The notes beneath the pieces are model-generated. The model saw nothing but the letters and a program-made list of their open reading frames with translations. It was not told where the DNA came from and made no database searches. The position numbers were made by a program, and so were the translations under genes. 64,000 nucleotides of DNA from Arthrobacter sp. StoSoilB19 (GTDB lineage Bacteria > Actinomycetota > Actinomycetes > Actinomycetales > Micrococcaceae), in contig NZ_AP024650.1 of NCBI RefSeq assembly GCF_019977275.1, positions 186,001-250,000 on the forward strand, in the 5' to 3' direction. Below, in pieces: positions 62,471 to 64,000 of the stretch; within the stretch, counting starts at the first letter, position 1; each line of letters starts with the position of its first letter.

Positions 62471-63175
62471 ATGGGCAGGCAAGGCGATTCACCAGCACGC
62501 GGCACGGCATCCGGTTCCAGCAGCGTCCGGAAGCCCAGCGCCGCCGTGTACCGCCGCCGCCGCCTGGTTGTTGGCGGCGCGCTCCTGCTGGTGATTGCGC
62601 TCGTGATCAGTGGTTTCGCCCTGGCCGGTGCCTTCAAGGGCGGCTCGCAGCAGGCGTCCTCCACGCAGCCGTCTTCCGCCGATCCGGCCACCTCCCAGGC
62701 TTCCCCGTCTGCTGCCGCCAGTCCCTCTGCGTCCGCGTCGGCAACCCCGTCCGCCACGCCGTCGGCCACTGCCTCCGCTGCCCCCTCCTGCAACCAGAAC
62801 CTGGTGGCTGTTTCGGCGTCCACTGACAAGCCCGCCTATGGGCCGGGGGAAAACCCGATGCTTACCCTGAAGGTGACCAACGGCGGCACCGTCCCCTGTG
62901 AGGTCAACATCGGTACCTCGCAAATGGAATTCCTGGTGACCAGCGGTTCCGACCGGATCTTCTCGTCCAAGGACTGCCAGGCGTCCAGCGAGGACCTGGT
63001 GAAGGTGATCGCGCCCGGCGCCAGCGAAACCGCGAACTTTCCATGGAACCGGACCCGCAGTGCCGATGGCTGCAAGGCCGTGGCGGCGGCACCCGGCGGC
63101 GGTGGCGCTTACTACATCTTCACCGCCAAGCTTGGCTCGCGGGCCAGTCCAAAGGCCGTCTTCCAGCTGAACTGA
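62471..63175 (+). CDS. Membrane-anchored extracellular protein with Ser/Ala/Pro linker
   Basis: A 234-residue protein. A basic N-terminus (VYRRRRL) and one membrane helix (about residues 33-54, VVGGALLLVIALVISGFALAG in two parts) are followed by a 50-residue Ser/Ala/Thr/Pro-rich spacer, then a C-terminal beta-sandwich-like domain (TDKPAYGPGENPMLTLKVTN, then EFLVTSGSDRIFSSKDCQ). The Cys residues at about 107, 139, 169 and 199 could pair. It resembles the small Ig-like secreted domains of actinobacteria; function unknown. Divergent from mutY. Confidence 0.75.
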   Translation: MGRQGDSPARGTASGSSSVRKPSAAVYRRRRLVVGGALLLVIALVISGFALAGAFKGGSQQASSTQPSSADPATSQASPSAAASPSASASATPSATPSATASAAPSCNQNLVAVSASTDKPAYGPGENPMLTLKVTNGGTVPCEVNIGTSQMEFLVTSGSDRIFSSKDCQASSEDLVKVIAPGASETANFPWNRTRSADGCKAVAAAPGGGGAYYIFTAKLGSRASPKAVFQLN

Positions 63176-63224
63176 CGCATCCCGCCGGCGTGGTGGGAGC
63201 GGGCCGTGGGGTTGGGGCTTGGGG

Positions 63225-64000
63225 TTACAGGAAGCGGTCCAGGAGGCTTGCTTCGGCCATCCGGCTGAGCCCCTCACGCACGGTGCGGGCGCGCTGGTCG
63301 CCGATGCCGTCAACGGTCATGAGGTCGTCAATGGTGGCCGCCATGAGGAACTGCAGGCCACCGAAATGGTCCACCAGCCGGTCCGCTACCGCCTTGGGAA
63401 CCGCCTTCAGGCCGGACAGGAGCCGGTATCCGCGGGGCTGGACGACGGCATCGAGGTTTGCCTCGCCGCCCGCGAACCCCACGATCGCGGAGATCTTGCC
63501 GAGATCGATCAGCTCTGTCGGGCCCAGGCTGACCAGTTCGTTGACGGCCTTTTCGATGTCCTCCGCGGAGGCGTTGGGGCTGGCGTAGTCGCGGATGATC
63601 ACGTCGCTGCCCGGTCCACGGCCCACGGTGAGCTCGTCGAGCTGGAGCGAGAGGAGCCGGCCGTCTTCGCCAAGTTCCAGGACGTACTGCGAGATTTCCT
63701 CCGAGATGCGGCGCACCATCTCCTGCCGCTGCAGGGTCACGGCCACATCGCGCACCGTCACCATTGCCTCGATTTCCAGGGCCGAGAGCGAACTGGTGAC
63801 CTGGTCCAGGCGGGCAACATAGCGCTCCAGGGTGGCCAGGGCCTGGTTGGCGCGGGCAAGGACGTTTTCCGAGCCCTCCAGGACGTGCCGCAACCCGTTG
63901 ACGTACAGGGCGATGATCTGCATGGACTGGCTCACGGATATGACCGGGACCCCGGTCTGCTTGGCCACCCGTTCCGCCGTGCGGTGGCGGGTGCCCGATT
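63225..64000 (-). CDS. disA: DNA integrity scanning diadenylate cyclase DisA (5' truncated)
   Basis: The frame is open through the window edge, so the N-terminal start is missing. The first visible residues SGTRHRTAERVAKQTG contain the RHR nucleotide-binding motif of the DAC domain and continue VPVISVSQSM. A central helical spine (about 100 residues) and a C-terminal RuvA-like helix-hairpin-helix domain (FLMAATIDDLMTVDGIGDQRA, split) follow. DisA makes cyclic di-AMP and scans DNA for branched structures. The DGA metal motif lies outside the window. Confidence 0.95.
   Translation of the reverse strand, partial: SGTRHRTAERVAKQTGVPVISVSQSMQIIALYVNGLRHVLEGSENVLARANQALATLERYVARLDQVTSSLSALEIEAMVTVRDVAVTLQRQEMVRRISEEISQYVLELGEDGRLLSLQLDELTVGRGPGSDVIIRDYASPNASAEDIEKAVNELVSLGPTELIDLGKISAIVGFAGGEANLDAVVQPRGYRLLSGLKAVPKAVADRLVDHFGGLQFLMAATIDDLMTVDGIGDQRARTVREGLSRMAEASLLDRFL

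Noticed and set aside
1..64000. CRISPR arrays, tRNA or rRNA genes
   Set aside because: No regularly spaced repeats and no cloverleaf or rRNA segments were recognised on reading both strands; a dedicated tRNA scan would settle this.

Overview
This 64 kb window is high-GC DNA whose gene content points to a free-living actinobacterium of the Micrococcaceae, most likely Arthrobacter or Pseudarthrobacter. The main evidence is an Lsr2-type nucleoid protein, ClpC, DisA, a fused carboxyltransferase of acyl-CoA carboxylase type, AmtR-type TetR regulation, abundant GTG starts, several apparently leaderless genes, and the block tilS-hpt-ftsH-folE-folP-folB-folK followed by panC and lysS. The genus is inferred from gene order and protein style, not from a database match.

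Layout. 1-8.97 kb: end of a carboxyltransferase gene, a DHFR/RibD-fold protein, a LapA-family membrane protein, two small minus-strand proteins, an amidase with an upstream mini-ORF, rhodanese-pheA, a lipid kinase and serS. 8.98-10.2 kb: an AbiEi/DUF559-type gene, apparently frameshifted, bracketed by two related copies of a palindromic repeat. 10.4-19.6 kb: HAD phosphatase, histidine phosphatase, SatD-like regulator, phosphoketolase, DUF429 protein, carboxylesterase, pyrophosphatase and a D-Ala-D-Ala carboxypeptidase. 19.8-32.1 kb: a collinear housekeeping block of zinc metalloprotease, tilS, hpt, ftsH, folE, folP, folB, folK, DUF3180, two PH-domain membrane proteins, a DUF2520 oxidoreductase and panC, much of it with overlapping stop and start codons.

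32.1-48.7 kb looks like an accessory segment lying between panC and lysS. It carries two TetR regulators, a DUF222/HNH (13E12-type) endonuclease with flanking repeats, a DJ-1/PfpI protein, a DHA2 exporter and an alpha/beta hydrolase. It also carries a tightly coupled operon of APC permease, two DUF1989 proteins, a biotin-dependent urea/guanidine carboxylase and allophanate hydrolase. The DUF1989 pair makes guanidine rather than urea the more likely substrate: uptake, carboxylation to carboxyguanidine, deimination to allophanate, then hydrolysis to ammonia and CO2. A divergent AmtR-like regulator probably ties the operon to nitrogen status. A decayed paralogue of the alpha/beta hydrolase lies on the far side of the operon in the same orientation.

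48.7-64 kb returns to core functions: lysS, a small membrane protein, lsr2, clpC, an S9 peptidase, an ArgA-like acetyltransferase, the PEP-dependent dihydroxyacetone kinase operon dhaKLM (with HPr fused to DhaM), a putative lipoprotein, a DUF3592 protein, mutY, a Ser/Ala-rich anchored protein and the 3' part of disA. I saw no tRNA, rRNA, CRISPR array or intact transposase.
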